Origin: Diphasiastrum complanatum
Taxonomy: Eukaryota; Streptophyta; Lycopodiopsida; Lycopodiales; Lycopodiaceae
Direction of reading: 5' to 3'
Length of the DNA: 64,000 nucleotides
NCBI GenBank assembly: GCA_029204225.1
Contig: CM055107.1
Location: forward strand, 50,609,227 to 50,673,226
In this document: one piece after another, positions 10,892 through 22,568 of the stretch
How positions within the stretch are numbered: position 1 is the first letter of the stretch
Layout: every line of letters starts with the position of its first letter
Notes under the pieces: model-generated
What the model saw: the letters and a program-made list of their open reading frames with translations, nothing else
What the model was told of the DNA's origin: nothing
The model's database searches: none
Made by a program: the position numbers and the translations under genes

Positions 10892-12481
10892 GTCCTTCAT
10901 AAAGTATGCCAAAAAATCTAGTACTAGAAACATATCTAAGTACTCTCTTGGCACTTTTCCAATGATGAACTAAAAGAGCTTGCATACTTTGACTCAACTT
11001 ACTTACACAAAAACTTAAGTCAGGTCTAGTGATGGTCAAAAGGATTAAAGAGCCTATAAGCTTTCTAAAGAGGGTGATGTCCTCAAAGGATGCTTCATCA
11101 CCTTCATTAGTTGCTTTCACAACATGCTCCATAGGGGTGTCAATCCCCTTATAATCTTTCATACCCGATTTTTCAAGAATGGAAGTAGCATACTTAGATT
11201 GACTTATGAAAGTACAATTGCTACTTCTAGACACTTCTATCCCAAGTATAAACTTTAGGAAACCTAGATCTACCATCTTGAACTCACTAGATAAATCAAC
11301 GTCTACTTTGCTTATATCTTCATCATCATTTCCTGTCAAAATGATGTCATCAACATAAAGTACCGAAATAATGATCATTCCTTCATTACATTTGAAATAT
11401 AAAGAAGGTTCATAAGCACTTAGTACAAAGCCAAGAGAATAGAGAAAATCATGCAACCTAGAGTACCAAGCTCTAGGTGCTTGCTTCAAGCCATATAGGC
11501 TCTTCCTTAAGTAGCACACCTTTTGCTCCTCACCAACCTTGATGAAGCCCTCGGGTTGCATCATGTAGATTTCCTTTTCTAAGAAGCCATTCAAGAAGGC
11601 ATTTGTCACATCCATTTGATAGAGATCCCACTTGAACAAAGTAGCAATGCAAATGGTTAATCTAATAGTTACAAGCTTAGCTACATGTGCAAATGTTTCT
11701 TCATAATCCAATCCTTTTATTTGAAGAAATCCCTTAGCAACAAGCCTAGCTTTGTACTTACTAATAGATCCATTTTGATTTTGTACTTTATTCTATAAAT
11801 CCACTTACATGCAAGTGGTTTCTTCCCTCTTGGAAGATTTACAAGATTCCAAGTATGATTTTCTTCTAATGCATCATACTCTACTTGCATTGCATCTCTC
11901 CAGACTTTAGATTTATATGCTTCTTCAAAAGATGATGGCTCTTCAAGCAATGTAGCTAAGAAGGAGTAAGAGGTAGAAGATCCATTTGACACGCTCTTAG
12001 CAAATTGTGACTCATCAAAAAGTACATCCTTGCTTACATTTACTTTCTTGGATATAGGATCATATGTCCTATAGCCCTTGTTATTTTCTCCATAGCCAAC
12101 AAAGATCCAAGGAGGTAGCATCTTCTTTCCTTCTAGTCTCCAAAGGGATGTGAACATAACAAATACATCCAAAGATCTTAAAATCTTTTACATTGGGTTT
12201 CTTATCAAGCAAGGCTTGATAAGGTGAGATCCCATCTATAGCACTACTAGGAAGTCTATTACACAAGTAATTAGCACATGTTATAGCTTCTCCCCAAAAT
12301 GAGATGGGAAGTGATGCATCAAGTCTTAACGACTTTGCACACTCACATAGACTCCTATTTTTCCTCTCGGCCACCCCATTTTGTTGGGGGGTGTAGGAAC
12401 AAGTGTATTGCAACTTAATGTCATTGATCTCACAAAAGTCTTTCATTTTATTTGAGGTGTACTCTCCTCCATTATCACATT
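10892..12481 (-). pseudogene. Copia fragment H: integrase to RT, truncated at both ends
   Basis: Minus-strand pol. Integrase C-terminal half (12481-12081) carries NGG at its start, then PQQNGVAERKNR with the third catalytic Glu. The linker follows (12172-11717, with frame shifts), then RT (11711-10892) with QMDVTNAFLNG and LYVDDIIL. RNase H is cut off at GILYEGP by the CACTA end at 10891. The upstream integrase, protease and gag are cut off by the LTR of element G at 12482. The frames at 12081-12172 overlap in different phases, showing a frameshift. Confidence 0.88.
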
Positions 12482-13038
12482 TGTCAAAATATTAAAAAAT
12501 CTATCTAATGTTGTGAGTACGGGTCCTAAAAATGCCAAAGATGAATTGAGCTCTTTTGGCTTAGTAAAGACCCATCTTAGAATTAAATATTCAAGGTAGG
12601 TAGAAGTGGAAACTCGAGCTACCATAGGAATTGTCATTTGTACTTTACATGCCACATTTAATGCATGAAAAGACTATGTGACACAATTAGACATAGTGAG
12701 GTGGCTTGGATAAGTCTAGATAGCTTGAGAGGTGGATCCACAACTCCAATTCAACTCAAAGTAGGAGAAGAGTCCATGGATCTATATATATGTGATGTAC
12801 TCTCATTGAGAAAATTATGAAAATTTGTGTGTAATGCAAATTTGGAGACAAGCTCTTTGTGCCCTCTCTCTCTCCACGAGTTTTGTACTTGCTATTTTCT
12901 CTCTCTAGTCGAGTAGAGACATTTATGATGCTTTGTCTTATGTTTTGTTGACAGATCTTGCTTGTAACACAATAATATTGCTTGTATGATCAGCTTTCCT
13001 ATTGACAACCAATGCTAGTCTGATCTTTATGGTGTTAT
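12482..13038 (+). repeat. 5' LTR of copia element G, part 1
   Basis: Starts TGTCAAAATATT after the H integrase and runs plus-strand with a TATA-like 'ctatatatatgtgatg' near 12781. It is interrupted at 13038 by element C and resumes at 18283. Removing C gives a 614-bp LTR. The same LTR family forms both ends of element D (21977-22568 and 25867-26453, minus). Confidence 0.88.
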
Positions 13039-13766
13039 TGTTAAAATTGAAAAATAATCCATATTGATTTCTTGGCTTGCTACAAATGTTGTACCATGCA
13101 AGCATGTAGCTCATTAATGCTCATTATGTATTATCTAGTTTGATAAATGCAACTTGCATATAGTTTGTAGACATAGAATTAGCATGATTATGCTTGTAGA
13201 AACTCGTGGCAACTCACATGCATTAATTGTAAGTCATCCATAGTGACATGCAAGGCATGCACAAAGTTTATTGGACACCTGCATGATGATTTGGACATTT
13301 TTAGTTAGAACTAGTACACTTGCAAAAAGTTGGTAGAATTTCATACATGACAAGTGACAAATGTCACATAGACTCTAGATGTCATTTTGGAATGGATAGA
13401 TATGATTTTACCTCGAGCTACCTCAATCTCCATAAATATGTGTAGCTCTCCACACAATTGATAATGAAGAACCAAAGTTTTGTAGCTATCTCATGTCATT
13501 TTGGATCTAAACAAATATTGCTTGTTATCTCTCTAACTCGTGTTGAGGCTAATGCTCATACATTGAAATCTTGTATTTTTTCATTCCTTGATCATTGCTA
13601 TTATATTTTGTTGATTTGCATGCTAGACTGTGGATTAGCCATTTCTTCTGAACTAGATTTTGTTGATCAATCTAGAATCAGGTTATAGTGCCAATCACAA
13701 AGCTTAATTAAGATCAGTCACTCTTGTGGACATTCCCCACATGTGTGAATTCTGGAAATTTTGTCA
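13039..13766 (+). repeat. 5' LTR of element C
   Basis: 728 bp, TGTTAAAATTG...TTTTGTCA, followed by the primer site. It is about 63 bp shorter than the 3' LTR at 17492-18282. It lacks about 48 bases after 'tagctcattaatg', a GA/CT stretch, and one copy of an 11-bp repeat (atgtcactttag). The palindrome found in LTR A has decayed here to 'cacatgtgtg'. Confidence 0.9.
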
Positions 13767-13779
13767 TGGTATCAGATCC
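13767..13779 (+). promoter_or_regulatory. Primer-binding site of element C
   Basis: TGGTATCAGATCC next to the LTR. It matches the tRNA-iMet primer site with one change from the usual GAGCC end. Confidence 0.85.
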
Positions 13780-14536
13780 ACATTAAGCTTTGCATGCTAA
13801 CAACTCTGATTGTACAAAAAATTGAGAGCTAAATCGAGCAAAAAAACAGTTTTTCACTTTTTCTAACCTTTCTCTGAAGTGTATTTGGATCAAATCGGAC
13901 TTGAACCGAATTTTTTGACCTAGATTGAGGAAGTTTGGAATTCTGGAATTCTGCACGTGTGAAAATCAGAGTTTTTCAGTCCCTTTGTTCTCCTTACTTA
14001 TAGATCCAAAGATAGCAGTGTTCTAGCTTGATGGAAAGCATTTGATCTGTACTTTCCATAGAAGATGAAACCAAATCAATCTGATGTGTCTAGCAAGAGT
14101 TATAAGCTCTTAAAGAGGATAGGGATAGGTCCAAAATCCAAGTGACAGCATTTTGATTTGATTCAATTATACGTTGTTCTGAATTCATTGTTTTGAGCAT
14201 CCAACACAAGAAACTGTAGATCAAGACTGAGTTTGAAGTATTTGAACACCCTTTGAGCCTTCTGAGTGTCAATAGTGTTTTCTTTTGAAGCATTTCACAC
14301 GTGCCAAAAGTAGGTTTCAAACCAGCCAAAGTGTCACAAACCACTTTTTGTGTCTGATCTATATAACTTGTCTTGTTGAATATTTGAGATTCATCTCATA
14401 TATAGTTGCAAGAGTTTCACATAGGAAGGTAGTTCAACCTTGAAAATACTTATAGTGAAAGAGAGCAGCAACTCTAAGTCTAATAGGAACAAGCTCAAAC
14501 ATATTTCAATCCAATAACTAAGAAGTCTTCATTATA
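13780..14536 (+). other. 5' leader of element C
   Basis: About 757 untranslated bases between the primer site and the gag ATG. Its sequence corresponds to the leader of A. It contains two near-palindromic 'cacgtg' sites (around 13953 and 14295). No coding content is supported. Confidence 0.75.
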
Positions 14537-14848
14537 ATGGCATCTCAGGGAGGATATCTTCTAGAAGCCAGTGAAAGATTAAATATTTCTAATTACTCAA
14601 TTTGGAAGTTAAGAATGGAGTCTGTTTTGATTCTCCAGGATGTTATGGATATTGTGCTTGGTGTTGAGGAGGAGCCTCAAGCACAGGTTGAAATTCCTAA
14701 ATATAAGAAGAGAACTAGAATGGCTCTACATTTCATTAAGATGAATGTATCTAATGAAATTCTGAGAGAGATAAGACCTTGCACTACAGCCAAAGAAGCT
14801 TGGGATGCACTAAAGACTATCTATGAAGCAAAGAATACTCACTCTTAG
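14537..14848 (+). pseudogene. Gag N-terminal part of element C, frameshifted
   Basis: Starts with ATG at 14537 and MASQGGYLLEASERLNISNYSIWKLRMESVLI, a typical copia gag N-terminus. The frame breaks after KNTHS. Comparison with A shows that 11 bases are missing here, matching collapse of a short direct repeat (agaatac ttct agaatac). The rest of gag continues in another frame. Confidence 0.9.
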
Positions 14849-16529
14849 GAATCAGATTTTCCAAATTATCCAAAGAAGTGAAGAGAGTGCATCTAACTAT
14901 GTTCTGAGAGTTAAAGATTTACATAGAGAGCTTTCCTGTGTTGGTGTTACCGTTAACCAAGTTGAGCTAGTTCAAGTCATACTGAATGGCTTGAGTGATG
15001 ACTATGATAATCTTGTTCAGTCTTTTTCTATTAAGGAGGAGTTACCTAATCTAGAAACTCTCCAAGGAATTCTTATTTTTGAAGAATCTAGACAAAGCTA
15101 TAAACTCTCCAGGATGAACAAACTTGAACATGGTAGAAGTGACAAAGCCCTCTTTGTCAAAGGCAAGCAAAAAGGAAAGAGTAAGAACCAATTCTCTCAA
15201 GCATACAACAAAGACAAAGCCAAAGATCGAGATCAAGATGGTGAAGAGGATGATACATCTCATCCCTCTAACTCAAAAACCAAGAAGAAAAAAGTGAAGT
15301 GCTTCTTCTGTGGCAAAAAGGGGCACTATGCCTCTAATTGCTTTAAGAAGAAAAACCAACTCAAGCAAGCTAATCTCTCCAAAGAGATTGAAGAAGATTC
15401 TGTTGTAAGTGATGGAGAAGGATCACTTATGGTGTCTAATTTTTCTTCATCACCTTTCAAGAAAAATGGAGCTTGGTACATAGACAGTGGAGCCTCTTCA
15501 CATATGTGCTGTTCAAAGGAGTCATTTGACTCAATCTTACCTTTCAAAGGACTCAAGAGATCTATTTACACAGCTAATGATCATGAGTGTCCAATAGAAG
15601 GAATTGGCAACATTCCATTGAAACTTGCTTCTTCAAAAGTTCTTGCACTTTCTAATGTTCTTTTCATTCCAAAACTTACAAAGAACTTAATTAGTGTGGG
15701 AAAGTTGCTTGATAATGGTTGTGATGTAAAGTTCAACTCCAATACTTGTTTTATCAAGAGAAAAGATGAGATCCTTGCTGATGGAACTAGATGTGGTGGA
15801 ATTTTTAAGTTGAATGTTTATGAGAATGCAAACTTGTGTGAAGTTGTTTTGTTATCCAAGGAGGAGCTGTGGCATAGAAGGTTGGGACATCCTAACTTTA
15901 CATCTATGTCTTCTATGGTTAAGAAAGAGAAGGCTATTGGTCTTCCAAAATCTCTTTCTAAAGATTTCAAGCCTTGTGAGGCTTGTGCCATTGCAAACTC
16001 GCACAGAAAGCCATATCAGAAGTCTTTTATAAAGACTACTTATCCATTGGAACTCATACATTCAGATGTACATTCTTCCTCTTCTAAAAGTATTGGTGGT
16101 GCAACATGTTTTGTCACCTTTATTGATGACTTTACTAGATACACTTGGTTGTATCTACTTTATTCAAAGGCTATGGTTTTTTATCACTTCCTTATCTTCA
16201 AAGCTTATGTAGAAAAACCGTTTTCTTGCAAAGTTAAAGCTTTAAGATGTGATGGAGGAGGTGAATATATCTCCAACAAGTTTCATAATTATTGTGAAAG
16301 TGAAGGAATAAAGAGAGAATTTTCTTGTGCCTATTCTCCATCTCAAAATGGAGTAGCTGAGAAGAAAAACAGATCTTTATGTGATTGTGCTAAAGCAATT
16401 CGAATAGCAGCTTCTTTGCCTATTGAATATTGGGGTGAAGCTATAAATTGTGCACCTATGAAGATAGAGGAAAGCAAGTGGAAATCAACTCCACTAATTG
16501 TGTCTATTTTATTTCTCATGAGGAGCTGA
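14823..16529 (+). pseudogene. Gag C-terminus, protease and integrase of element C
   Basis: Continues gag after the 11-bp deletion. Order: gag core, a CCHC zinc knuckle (CFFCGKKGHYASNC, about residues 160-173 of this frame), protease with WYIDSGASSHM, and the integrase zinc-binding HRRLGH...CEACA. The integrase core follows with HSDVH, LRCDGGGEY and PSQNGVAEKKNR (D, D, E all present). Shortly after GEAINCA the sequence jumps to the pre-RT region and the frame is lost. Integrase C-terminus and linker are deleted. Confidence 0.9.
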
Positions 16530-17474
16530 AGGATGTATATGATGCTATCAACTCAAAGGAATGGTACCTTGCCATGAAGGAGGAATATGATGCAAGATCT
16601 TGGAAAAATACACTATATTCTAGGAATAGAGATTGACTTTCTTAAAGATAAAGCTTTCATATGTCAATCTAAGTATGCTCTTTCAATGTTAAAAAAGTTC
16701 AATATGTTGAATTGTAAGAGTATAGAAACACCTATGGAGCAAAATGTAAAGGACTCTAACAAAGGTGATGAAAGATCCTTCGAGGACATCAAACTTTTTA
16801 GAAGTCTTGTAGGCTCCTTAATTTGGCTCACAATAACTGGACCTGACATAAGCTTTAGTGTTCATAAGTTGAGCCAAGCTATGCAAAATCCTTCAATTTA
16901 TCATTGGAAAAAGACCAAGAGAGTGCTTAGATATATATCTTCAACTTTTGATTTTGGTTTATTATATAAAAGTGAAGATCTTTCTATTATTGGTTATTCT
17001 GACTCGGATTTTGCAAGTGATAGAGCATATCAGAAATCTACAAGTGCTTATGTTATATATCTTGGAGGAAACTTGATATCTTGGCTTTCCAAAAAGCAAC
17101 ATATTGTATCACTCTCATCATGTGAAGCTGAGTACAAGGCACTCACTACAACAACAAAGGAAGTGCTTTGGATCAAGAGGTTACTAGTGGAGATAAAGAT
17201 AATTATGGAAGAAAATATACCTATGATCATGTGTGACAACATTTCAGCTCAAGCCCTTGCCAACAACCCAATATTCCATGCAAGGAGCAAACATATCGAA
17301 GTTGCACACCACTTCGTGAGAGAGAAGCTCATTGGAGGTGAAATCAAATTGGAGCACATCGACACATCGTCTTGCATTGCAGATATGCTCACCAAACCTT
17401 TGAGCAAAAGTTCCTTCAACAAGCATAGAGCCAATCTTGGAGTTATACCAAGATCCATGTTCAAATCAATATAG
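16530..17474 (+). pseudogene. RT C-terminus and RNase H of element C
   Basis: Pre-RT residues up to EEYDA (near 16590) join DLGKIHYILGIEIDF. This removes the RT palm with both catalytic motifs (QxDVxNAF and YVDD); the bases gatgc occur at both parent ends. RNase H follows with SDSDFASD, SCEAEYKAL and CDNISAQ and ends at the stop near 17474, 17 bases before the 3' LTR. The purine tract 'tttaggaggag' precedes the LTR at 17481-17491. Confidence 0.9.
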
Positions 17475-17491
17475 ATCATTTTTAGGAGGAG

Positions 17492-18282
17492 TGTTAAAAT
17501 TGAAAAATAATCCATATTGATTTCTTGGCTTGCTACAAATGTTGTACCATGCAAGTCATGTAGCTCATTAATGCAAAATGCCAAGTTTGGCCTACATAGA
17601 ACTCGAGCTACATGGTTATGTATTGTCTAGTTTGATAAATGCAACTTGCATATAGTTTGTAGACATAGAATTAGCATGATTATGCTTGTAGAAACTCGTG
17701 GCAACTCACATGCATTAATTGTAAGTCATCCATAGTGACATGCAAGGCATGCACAAAGTTTATTGGACACCTACATGATGATTTGGACATTTTTAGTTAG
17801 AACTAGTACACGTGTAAAAAGTTGGTAGAATTTCATGCATGACAAGTGACAAATGTCACATAGACTCTAGATGTCACTTTAGATGTCATTTTGGAATGGA
17901 TAGATATGATTCTACCTCGAGCTACCTCAATCTCCATAAATATGTGTAGCTTTCCACACAATTGATAATGAAGAACCAAAGTTTTGTAGCTATCTCATGT
18001 CATTTTGGATCTAAACAAATATTGCTTGTTATCTCTCTAGCTCTCTCTCTCTAACTCGTGTTGAGGCTAATGCTCATACATTGAAATCTTGTATTTTTTC
18101 ATTCTTTGATCATTGCTATTATATTCTGTTGATTAGCATGCTAGATTGTGGATTAATCATTTCTTCTGAACTAGATTTGGTTGATCAATCTAGAATCAGG
18201 TTATAGTGCCAATCACAAAGCTTAATTAAGATCAGTCACTCTTGTGGACATTCCCCACACGTGAATTCTGGAAATTTTGTCA
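17492..18282 (+). repeat. 3' LTR of element C
   Basis: 791 bp, TGTTAAAATTG...TTTTGTCA, nearly the same length as the LTR of A. It follows a polypurine tract and is followed by the GTTAT target duplication. Near its end the palindrome is partly deleted to 'cacacgtgaattc'. Confidence 0.92.
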
Positions 18283-18344
18283 GTTATTGTGCTTAGGAGA
18301 TCAAAAACACATGTGTAGGGCATCCCACGCGTGTAAATTCAGCA
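18283..18344 (+). repeat. 5' LTR of element G, part 2
   Basis: Begins with the duplicated GTTAT and continues the interrupted LTR to its end ATTCAGCA at 18344. Contains 'cacgcgtgt', a variant of the recurrent palindrome. The primer site follows at once. Confidence 0.88.
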
Positions 18345-18357
18345 TGGTATCAGAGCC
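18345..18357 (+). promoter_or_regulatory. Primer-binding site of element G
   Basis: TGGTATCAGAGCC immediately after the LTR CA end; tRNA-iMet type. Confidence 0.9.
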
Positions 18358-19064
18358 TATCTAATTTTTAAGACAAATCTAATCAAAAAGTTTGCATATC
18401 TAATCAGATTTCAAGCAAGGAATTGTCTAGATTCTACCCTCTAGACCACATTGAATGGGCCAGATCAGGTACTGTATGGAATTTCAGATCCAGGCACGTG
18501 TAAAATCCGCCCATTTTTAGTTTGGTGGTTCTCTCTCATCTCAAATCCAAATTTCAAGCAAATTAGCCCACTAGAAAGCTAGAAATGTGCAAAATCTGAT
18601 GCAATTTGAATCATGACAGTTGGATAAGCCAATCAAAAGTTATAAGCTTTTGAAGAGTCGTAGGTAGGGCGCCTAGACCTGTGGCAAATCGTGTGTACAT
18701 GTCATTTATTGCTTGAATGATCACAAAAATCATCCAGAAGTTGTACAATCTCATCTATATGTGATTTAGACAAAATTTATAGGTTCTAGGCAAATTGTTT
18801 TATACAAATAGATTGTATTTGAGTCAATTTGACATTTTTTGGAATATTTCACACGTGTGAAATTCAGAGAACCATAACTTTTGCCATACTTCATCTTTTT
18901 TTATGATTCAAATCTTGTTTTAGAGAGATTGTCAAGGTAGTGAGATCTATCTCACAGTTTTCTGCTTATCTTACATAGGATTTGGTTTTGTACCCTTCAT
19001 TGATTCCTATAGTGAGAAGATAAGCAATTCTTTCATCCATCTTTTTTTATTTCCATCATTCTTT
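18358..19064 (+). other. 5' leader of element G
   Basis: About 700 untranslated bases before the gag ATG, with an exact CACACGTGTG at 18850-18859. No coding content recognised. Confidence 0.7.
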
Positions 19065-19624
19065 ATGACTTCAATGGGTGTCTTTCTATTAGAAGCAAGT
19101 GAAAGATTGTCAACCTCCAATTACTCAATTTGAAAGGTTAGAATGGAATCTGTCTTAATACTACAAGATGTGATGGATATTGTACTTGGCATTGAAAAAG
19201 AACCACAAATTCCTCAAGAAATTCCAAAGTACAAAAAGAGAGCCAGGATGGCTCTGCATTATATTAAGATTAATGTCTCAAATGACATCTTAAGAGAAAT
19301 TGGTGCTTGTTTTAATCCCAAAGATGCTTGGGATACTCTCAAGTCTATCTATGAGGCAAAGAATACTTCTAGACTTCTAACGCTAAGAAACCAAATTTTT
19401 CAAAGTGTACAGAGAAGTGATGAATGTGCTTCAGCTTATGTAATGAGAGTTAAAGACCTCCATAGAGAATTGTCATGCATAGGAGACTCCATCAACCAAA
19501 ATGAACTTGTACAAGTCATACTTAATGGGTTAAAGGAGGAATATGACAACCTTGTTTAGAGTTATGCCATTAAGGAGGAGCTACCAAGTTTGGAAGCACT
19601 CCAAAGTGTGCTCATTTCTACATT
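19065..19624 (+). pseudogene. Gag of element G, two stops and truncated
   Basis: Starts MTSMGVFLLEASERLSTSNYSI at 19065. A TGA then replaces the conserved Trp codon (SIWKVRMES), and a TAG replaces Gln in the NLVQSYAIKEEL motif near 19557. Otherwise the gag frame is good up to about ALQSVLIS at 19622, where similarity ends. The C-terminal gag and all of pol are missing. Confidence 0.9.
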
Positions 19625-20207
19625 TATAAATTAATACAGCATTCAACAAATTCAACCAATGTGCGGAGTTGAAAAATGAATGGGAGAATCAGACACACGA
19701 ATAACAGCAGAAACATTTGCATTCAAAATCATACAACATGAAAGAAGAGATGTGCACGATGGCTACAAGATCATCTATTGTTTTTCGTTGATTCTTCAAG
19801 CACTGCATGCAAATCCACGTAGTGCGTTGGCGTGAGAGAAATGCAGTTCTCTCACGAGTGGATGTCTCGCTTACTAGCAAACTAGTGGATCTCTATGGAT
19901 CCTAATCACAAAACACGTCTCGACTTCTTGTCTATATTTCGTCTTGATTGCTTACTTGCATCAGACTACTTCATCTCTTTTATCAAGTATCATCTAGTAA
20001 GTATATAGTCGCTCTGTGTAATCTTTCAGATTAGGGTGATAAACATCTACAGCTAATCAAAAAATTACAAGAGTGGTGAATTAGCCATGACCTAGAGTGT
20101 ATCTGTTGACGTCATCCCATCAAGTCAGATATCTGTACTTCTGGGTACTTGCATGATCTTTGCTGGTACTCTTTGGAGCGTGAGGGCATAAAGTCTTCCA
20201 CGACATT
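19625..20207. other. Unassigned stretch
   Basis: About 580 bases with no recognised transposon termini or coding motif. It lies between truncated G and the inverted gypsy segment; it may be further gypsy sequence upstream of that segment. Confidence 0.35.
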
Positions 20208-20821
20208 TTTCATGTCACATCGTTGGCTTTGTCTCCGTCATCTGACTTTCTCGTGTTTGACCACAAAAGATTCTCGTTTGTGAATCTTTCGTGTTCGTGT
20301 CTCCTCGTCAGGTGTTCGCAAAACTTTTGTGATTCGTGTCTCTTTGTTGTGGGTATTTCATGTATACAAATAAATAAGTGGGTCCCACCACTTAAAATAC
20401 TGTTGGCCAAGTCTTGCCTAGTGGGCCCCACCACAGTACAGTAGAATAATAAGTGCAAGGCACTGGCATCCTGTGTGTATAAGCCCAGCCACGAATGAGC
20501 ACAAGTAGCAAGTTGTAATTCCTAGGAATACGAGACTAGGGGCTTAAAACTCTAAAATGACATTAGAGGCCCTAAGTCAAGTTGCAAATAAAAAAGCTAA
20601 AAGGGCCCAACTTAAAACTCACATGAATCATGTGAGTGCCCTTGTGCTTTCTTAGCACCAATAGATTTAAGTTGTGTTTATTTTAAAGGCTTGGATTAGA
20701 ATCCTTGCCCCAATGAAGTGGCCAATGAGAGTAAAGGAGGCTCACGTCTAAAATCTATAAGAGGGAGCCATTTCCTTTGTATTGCATCTTCCATTCTCAT
20801 TCTAATAAAACTCTCTTGGTT

Positions 20822-20906
<85 letters not shown>

Positions 20907-21176
20907 ACATTGGGATAGAATAGCTTTGGGTAGGCGCTCGGGCCCCAAAGTCTTTTTCAACCTAGGCATTCTCTCTCTTCCTCTCTCCACTCTCTTTCTC
21001 CTCTCTCTCTCTCTCTCTTCTTGCTATGCAGGTGAAGGCAAGGTTGCCGCTCCCAGCGACGGACCCCTATGCTACATCAATGACACAACACTCTTGACTT
21101 TCATGTTTGCGAACATCTTCGTCAGGCAGAGGGCTGAAAGCTAGCAAAGCTTTATAATCAGAAATGTTTTGTTTCT
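20208..21176 (-). pseudogene. Inverted gypsy-linked segment split by solo LTR O
   Basis: 20208-20344 and 21091-21176 together form the reverse complement of 5870-6045, with extra sequence at the left. The minus frame reads KRHESQKFCEHLTRRHEHERF in the left half. The solo LTR at 20345-21090 separates the two parts. The product is not recognised; it is the same old gypsy-related repeat as at 5.9 kb. Confidence 0.65.
20345..21090 (+). repeat. Solo LTR O with target-site duplication CTCTT
   Basis: A 746-bp LTR, TGTTGTGGG...GACACAACA, flanked by CTCTT at 20340-20344 and 21091-21095. It has a TATA-like 'ctataag' near 20756, an AATAAA near 20804, and an internal CT microsatellite (about 20830-20902). 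There is no internal region, so it is a solo LTR left by LTR-LTR recombination. LTR J (27917-28783, minus) is the same family. Confidence 0.93.
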
Positions 21177-21976
21177 TCAGCTCCAGTTCAGCATCCCAAA
21201 GTCCTCTAGGATCTTCTGGGTGTACCTAGACTGGTGAAGGTATAACTTACCTCCCTCATAGTCCCTTTCAATTTGCAAGCCTAGGTAACACATGGCTTCT
21301 CCCAGATTCACAATCTTGAAATATTTCGATATGTCTGTCTTCACTTCAGCAATTAGCTGATCACTCCTACAAAGTATCAGAGTGTCATCCACATATACAA
21401 CCACTATGATGATTTGCCCATCTGTAACTCTGACATATACTTCGGAATCAGCCAATAGAGGCTTGAATCCTAATGATTTTAAGGCTTGATCTTTCTTCTT
21501 GTACCATTGTCGGACTGATTGTTTCAGACCATAGATGCTTCTATGCATTCTGCATGCATAGTCGGGAAGTGAATTTGAGACATATCCTGGGAGTTGATCC
21601 ATATAGACCTCTTCATCTAGTTCACCATGCAAGAAGGTTGTCTTCTTTTCCACAATGTGGATCCTGAGGTCATAAGCTGCTGCATATGCAAATAACAGTT
21701 GTAGGGACGAATGTTTGACAACAGGAGAGAAGGTTTCAGAGTAGTCAATATCATATCTATGAGAAAATCCCTTCGCTACCAATCTTGCCTTGTATTTCTT
21801 GATGTTCTCATCTGGTTCGTATTTGAGCATGAAGCCCCATTTGCATTTGATAGTCTTGTGCTTATGTGGTAATGGCTCCAACGTCCATACCTGGTTCTTC
21901 CTCATGGACTCCATCTCTTTGTCCATGGCTTGGATCCATTTGTCCTTGTCTGGACTGTCAATTGTCTCCTCGAAAG
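21177..21976 (-). pseudogene. Copia I: RT fragment
   Basis: Minus-strand RT of a copia lineage distinct from A-H. It starts with FEETIDSPDKDKWIQAMD directly at the edge of LTR D. It includes CKWGFMLKY, a motif A region read as HIVEKKTTFLHGELDEEVYM, and the YVDDTLIL box. It ends at YTQKILEDFGMLN, where it joins the gypsy segment. In motif A the usual catalytic Asp (xxDVKTAFLHG) appears as Glu-Lys (VEKKTTFLHG), so the enzyme is probably inactive. Its integrase half lies at 26454-27300 on the other side of element D. Confidence 0.85.
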
Positions 21977-22568
21977 CACACGTGTGGGACGCCCTACACA
22001 TGTATTTTTGATCTCCTAAGCCCGATAACACCATAAAGATCAGACTAGCATTGGTTGTCAATAGGAAAATTGATCATACAAGCAATATTATTGTGTTACA
22101 AGCAAGATCTGTCAACAAAACATCAGACTAAGCATCATAAATGCCTCTACTCGGCTAGAGAGAGAAAATAGCAAGTACAAAACTTGTGGAGAGAGAGAGG
22201 GCACAAAGAGCTTGTCTCCAAATTTGCATTACACACAAATTTCATCATATTCTCAATGAGAGTACATCACATATATATAGATCCATGGACTCTTCTCCTG
22301 CTTTGAGTTGAATTGGAGTTGTGGATCCACCTCTCAAGCTATCTAGACCTATCCAAGCCACCTCACTATGTCTAATTGTGCCACCTAGACTTTTCATGCA
22401 TTAAATGTGGCATGTAAAGTACAAATGGCAATTCCTATCGTAGCTCGAGTTTCTACTTCTACCTACCTTGAGTATTTTATTCTAATATGGGTCTTTACTA
22501 GGCCAAAAGAGCTCAATTCATCTTTGGCATTTTTAGGACCCATACTCACAACATTAGATATTTTGACA
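21977..22568 (-). repeat. 3' LTR of copia element D, outer end trimmed
   Basis: Same family as the G LTR, minus orientation. It starts TGTCAAAATATCT at 22568, right after the purine tract 'tttaggaggag'. Its outer end stops at the palindrome CACACGTGTG (21977-21986), so the last nine or so bases (AATTCAGCA in G) are missing and copia I pol follows directly. Confidence 0.88.

Larger units (their letters stand above)
13039..18282 (+). mobile_element. Copia element C: complete LTR pair, defective interior
   Basis: Two LTRs (13039-13766 and 17492-18282) bound a gag-pol interior. Flanks are the 5-bp target-site duplication GTTAT at 13034-13038 and 18283-18287, proving a single insertion into the LTR of element G. 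The interior has an 11-bp frameshifting deletion in gag and two large deletions in pol, one removing RT catalytic residues. It could move only if helped in trans. It is a relative of element A. Confidence 0.93.

Noticed and set aside
20802-20990. Leu-Ser and Arg-Glu repeat frames
   Set aside because: Products of the CT tract inside solo LTR O.
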